DNA from: Hydrogenophaga flava NBRC 102514 | GTDB taxonomy: Bacteria > Pseudomonadota > Gammaproteobacteria > Burkholderiales > Burkholderiaceae_C | NCBI RefSeq assembly: GCF_001571145.1 | Contig: NZ_BCTF01000015.1 | Location: 84,501 to 148,500 of the forward strand | DNA length: 64,000 bases | Direction: 5' to 3' | Part shown: positions 61,849 to 64,000 of the stretch, piece after piece | How the letters are laid out: each line of letters starts with the position of its first letter | How positions within the stretch are numbered: the first letter of the stretch is position 1 | Made by a program: the position numbers and the translations under genes | The notes under the pieces: model-generated | Seen by the model: only the letters and a program-made list of their open reading frames with translations | What the model was told of the DNA's origin: nothing | Database searches by the model: none

Positions 61849-61992
61849 GTGCCCGTGTGGCTTCAGAACGAGGGCGCCTGGATTGCGTTGGGCGTCTCTG
61901 CCCTGTTCATCGTCGCCGGTGTGGCCATGCACCGCGTCATCAAGAAGGTGCTGCAGACGCCGCAGCCCGAGGAATCGCAGAAACATGAGTGA
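61849..61992 (+). CDS. Small single-helix membrane protein between trpD and trpC
   Basis: A 47-residue ORF from GTG at 61849 reads [20 protein letters not shown], continues through [14 protein letters not shown] and ends with a polar tail. One clear transmembrane helix (about 11-26) is followed by a basic juxtamembrane segment. The reading frame fills the gap exactly, beginning 8 bp after the trpD stop and overlapping the trpC start by 8 bp. The pattern looks like a real small protein, but I know of no family and the start is not certain. Confidence 0.55.
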   Translation: MPVWLQNEGAWIALGVSALFIVAGVAMHRVIKKVLQTPQPEESQKHE

Positions 61993-62785
61993 CATCTTGA
62001 ACCAGATCGTGGCGGTCAAGCGCGAAGAGATTGCCGCCGCGCGCAAGAAGAAGCCGCTGGAGGCGATGCGCTTCGATGCCGAAAGTCGTGTGCTGACGCG
62101 TGATTTCGAAGGAGCCCTGCGCGCCAAGATCGCAGCTGGTCAGGCCGCGGTGATCGCCGAGATCAAGAAGGCCAGCCCGAGCAAAGGCGTGATCCGCGAG
62201 GACTTCATTCCCGCCGACATTGCCCAGAGCTACGCCGAGGGCGATGGCCGGGTCACTGCGGCCTGTCTGTCGGTGCTGACCGACCGCCAGTTCTTCCAGG
62301 GCAGCGCGGACTACCTCAAGCAGGCGCGTGCCAGCTGCGACCTGCCGGTGCTGCGCAAGGATTTCATGGTCGACCCGTACCAGGTCTACGAGGCCCGGGC
62401 CATGGGCGCGGACTGCATCCTGCTGATCGCAGCTTGTCTGGATGATGCGCAGATGGCCGACCTGGAAGCCATCGCCATGGGCATGAACATGGCGGTGCTG
62501 GTCGAGGTGCACGATCGCGAAGAGCTGCGCCGTGCGCTCCGGCTGAAAACGCCTCTGCTGGGCATCAACAACCGGAACCTGCGCACCTTCGAGGTGACCT
62601 TGCAAACCACGCTGGACATGTTGCCCGAGGTGCCGGCCGACCGGCTGCTGGTCACCGAGTCCGGAATTCTCGGGCGAGAGGATGTGCGAACCATGCGCGA
62701 GGCAGGCGTGCATGCCTTCCTGGTGGGCGAGGCCTTCATGCGTGCGCCCGAGCCCGGGCTGGCGCTGGCCGAGCTGTTTGCCTGA
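61985..62785 (+). CDS. trpC: Indole-3-glycerol-phosphate synthase
   Basis: A 266-residue TIM barrel catalysing ring closure to indole glycerol phosphate. Motifs [40 protein letters not shown] and [12 protein letters not shown] are conserved. It is the single-function form, not fused to trpF. The ATG at 61985 overlaps the small ORF. trpF, trpB and trpA are not in the window. ung follows after 11 bp. Confidence 0.97.
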   Translation: MSDILNQIVAVKREEIAAARKKKPLEAMRFDAESRVLTRDFEGALRAKIAAGQAAVIAEIKKASPSKGVIREDFIPADIAQSYAEGDGRVTAACLSVLTDRQFFQGSADYLKQARASCDLPVLRKDFMVDPYQVYEARAMGADCILLIAACLDDAQMADLEAIAMGMNMAVLVEVHDREELRRALRLKTPLLGINNRNLRTFEVTLQTTLDMLPEVPADRLLVTESGILGREDVRTMREAGVHAFLVGEAFMRAPEPGLALAELFA

Positions 62786-62796
62786 GCTCTGTGGCT

Positions 62797-63594
62797 ATGC
62801 AACAGGCTGCCTTCGACTGGGACGGCGTGGCGCCGACCCGCCCATCGACCGATCCGATGCCCTGGCTCAGGGCGGTCGACCCGGCCCGGTGGCCGGTCGC
62901 AGATGCCTGGCGTCCGGTGCTCGACCGGTTCTGGTCGGACAGGGCCGGGCAGGGGCTGTTGGGCTTCCTTCGTGAGCGCCTGAAGAGCGGCGCGGTGATC
63001 TACCCGCCGGAACCCTTGCGGGTCCTGTCCTGGGGAGGTCCGGCCGATGTCCGTGTGGTGATCGTCGGGCAGGACCCCTATCACGGACCAGGGCAGGCCG
63101 AAGGGCTGGCGTTTTCAGTGGCGCCGGGTATGCGCAAACCCCCGAGCCTTCGCAACATCTTCAAGGAGCTGCACCGTGACCTCGGCCTGCCGGTGCCGGA
63201 CGATGGCTCGCTCGTGCCGTGGTCGAGGCAGGGGGTGTTGCTGCTCAACACCTGCCTGACGGTGGAGGATGGTCAGGCAGGGAGTCATGCAGGGCAGGGT
63301 TGGGAAGTGCTCACTGATGCCGTGATAGAGGCATGCAGCGCATCGACTGCGCCCAAGGTATTCCTGTTGTGGGGTGCTCACGCCCAAAAGAAGGCCGACT
63401 TGATCGATGTGTCCCGTCACAAAGTGCTGTATGCGAACCACCCTTCGCCCTTGTCTGCCAGCCGCGGTCCTGTCCCGTTCCTTGGGTGTGGCCACTTTGG
63501 CGCGGCGAACAGGTGGCTGGCGGAGCAGGGTTTTGCGCCAATTGACTGGTCGTTGGTGGGTGAGAGTGACACGGCCAAAAAAACCGTGGCATAA
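62797..63594 (+). CDS. ung: Uracil-DNA glycosylase (family 1)
   Basis: 265 residues. Removes uracil from DNA. The catalytic Asp is in VGQDPYHGPGQAEGLAFSV and the His in HPSPLSASRG; GVLLLNTCLTV is also diagnostic. The ATG at 62797 is used; a GTG at 62791 is possible. It lies 11 bp after trpC and may share its transcript. Its TAA stop lies within the -10 element of the tRNA cluster promoter. Confidence 0.95.
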   Translation: MQQAAFDWDGVAPTRPSTDPMPWLRAVDPARWPVADAWRPVLDRFWSDRAGQGLLGFLRERLKSGAVIYPPEPLRVLSWGGPADVRVVIVGQDPYHGPGQAEGLAFSVAPGMRKPPSLRNIFKELHRDLGLPVPDDGSLVPWSRQGVLLLNTCLTVEDGQAGSHAGQGWEVLTDAVIEACSASTAPKVFLLWGAHAQKKADLIDVSRHKVLYANHPSPLSASRGPVPFLGCGHFGAANRWLAEQGFAPIDWSLVGESDTAKKTVA

Positions 63595-63595
63595 T
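63566..63595 (+). promoter_or_regulatory. Promoter of the tRNA cluster
   Basis: GTGACA (63566-63571) and CATAAT (63590-63595), spacer 18, form a good sigma-70 promoter inside the 3' end of ung, about 17 bp before the tRNA-Tyr gene. The GC-rich stretch that follows (GTTGGGCTGCG) fits the stringent control typical of stable RNA promoters. Confidence 0.6.
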
Positions 63596-63611
63596 GTTGG
63601 GCTGCGTTTGT

Positions 63612-63697
63612 GGAGGGGTGGCCGAGTGGTTAATGGCAGCAGACTGTAAATCTGCCCTCTTGCGAGTACGCTGGTTCGAATCCAGCCCCCTCCACCA
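63612..63697 (+). tRNA. tRNA-Tyr (GTA)
   Basis: 86 nt with a GGAGGGG/CCCCTCC acceptor stem, an anticodon loop holding GTA, a long variable arm as expected for tyrosine, a GTTCGAATCC T-arm and encoded CCA (63695-63697). It is the first of three clustered tRNA genes. Confidence 0.97.
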
Positions 63698-63729
63698 ATA
63701 ACTGCAGATGTGAGAGCGACGGAATCTGT

Positions 63730-63803
63730 GCGGGAGTAGTTCAATGGTAGAACCCCAGCCTTCCAAGCTGATGACGCGGGTTCGATTCCCGTCTCCCGCT
63801 CCA
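63730..63803 (+). tRNA. tRNA-Gly (TCC)
   Basis: 74 nt with acceptor GCGGGAG/CTCCCGC, anticodon loop CTTCCAA giving TCC, a GTTCGATTCC T-arm and encoded CCA (63801-63803). It lies 32 bp after tRNA-Tyr. Confidence 0.96.
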
Positions 63804-63881
63804 TCTTCGGTTGTTGACTCCGCCTGACCTGCGGACGTGGAGTTTGAATTTCAGGGTGTCCGGCGTGTGTCGGATGTCTTG

Positions 63882-63956
<75 letters not shown>

Positions 63957-64000
63957 TCTTTGTTCTGGTGTTTCGGCAATTTTGTTTTGGAGCTGAAAAA

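Overview
This 64 kb window is ordinary, very GC-rich chromosomal DNA from a betaproteobacterium, most likely a Comamonadaceae member close to Hydrogenophaga. The evidence is the style of the proteins, the gene orders argS-SPOR-dsbA, lptA-lptB-rpoN, rpe-gph-trpEGDC and tRNA-Tyr/Gly/Thr (normally followed by tuf), and a copy of a palindromic repeat I recall as common in this family. The genus is an inference. I see no insertion sequence, prophage, CRISPR array, rRNA gene or broken gene. Genes are packed tightly, often with 4-bp ATGA or GTGA overlaps.

Layout. 1-3.7 kb: gshB, a VF530-type protein, a class II glutamine amidotransferase and an MFS exporter. 3.7-8.5 kb: an OmpR-type two-component pair, a DUF1345 membrane protein and a periplasmic DegP-type protease with a possible response-regulator box in front of it. 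8.3-16.6 kb: a cytochrome c pair, a crotonase, a LysR/tautomerase pair and an AraC/P450 pair. 16.6-19.2 kb: a compact orphan cluster of three pilin-like proteins and a GspF/PilC platform protein, closed by a strong terminator. 19.2-25.5 kb: a haloacid dehalogenase and malate synthase G operon, then a LysR regulator divergent from a CoA-transferase and HMG-CoA-lyase pair. 25.6-28.8 kb: a DUF4189 lipoprotein, a LysR regulator and two tandem S1 protease lipoproteins.

28.7-37.8 kb is a nitrogen-scavenging block: lysE-davB-davA (lysine export and oxidation to 5-aminovalerate), an EutR-like AraC regulator divergent from an ethanolamine permease with eutB and eutC, and an ArgP-type LysR. 37.8-48.8 kb holds housekeeping genes: psiF, argS, a SPOR protein, dsbA, lptA, lptB, rpoN, an rRNA methyltransferase, a PIN protein, an FMN glutamate-synthase-like protein and a UPF0149 protein. 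48.8-54.5 kb is a minus-strand run: apaG, a SpecificRecomb-family membrane protein, thiL, pgpA, pncC and an AlkD-like repair protein.

54.5-64 kb carries rpe-gph, a chalcone-isomerase-like gene and the trp operon. A 27-codon Trp-containing upstream ORF precedes trpE. The order is trpE, trpG, ltaE, a RhtB-type exporter, trpD, an unlisted 47-codon membrane ORF, trpC and ung. The window ends with three tRNA genes. No single spectacular unknown system stands out. The best candidates for new biology are the orphan pilin cluster, the possible leaderless trp leader peptide, the small trpD/trpC ORF and several clean inverted repeats in control regions.
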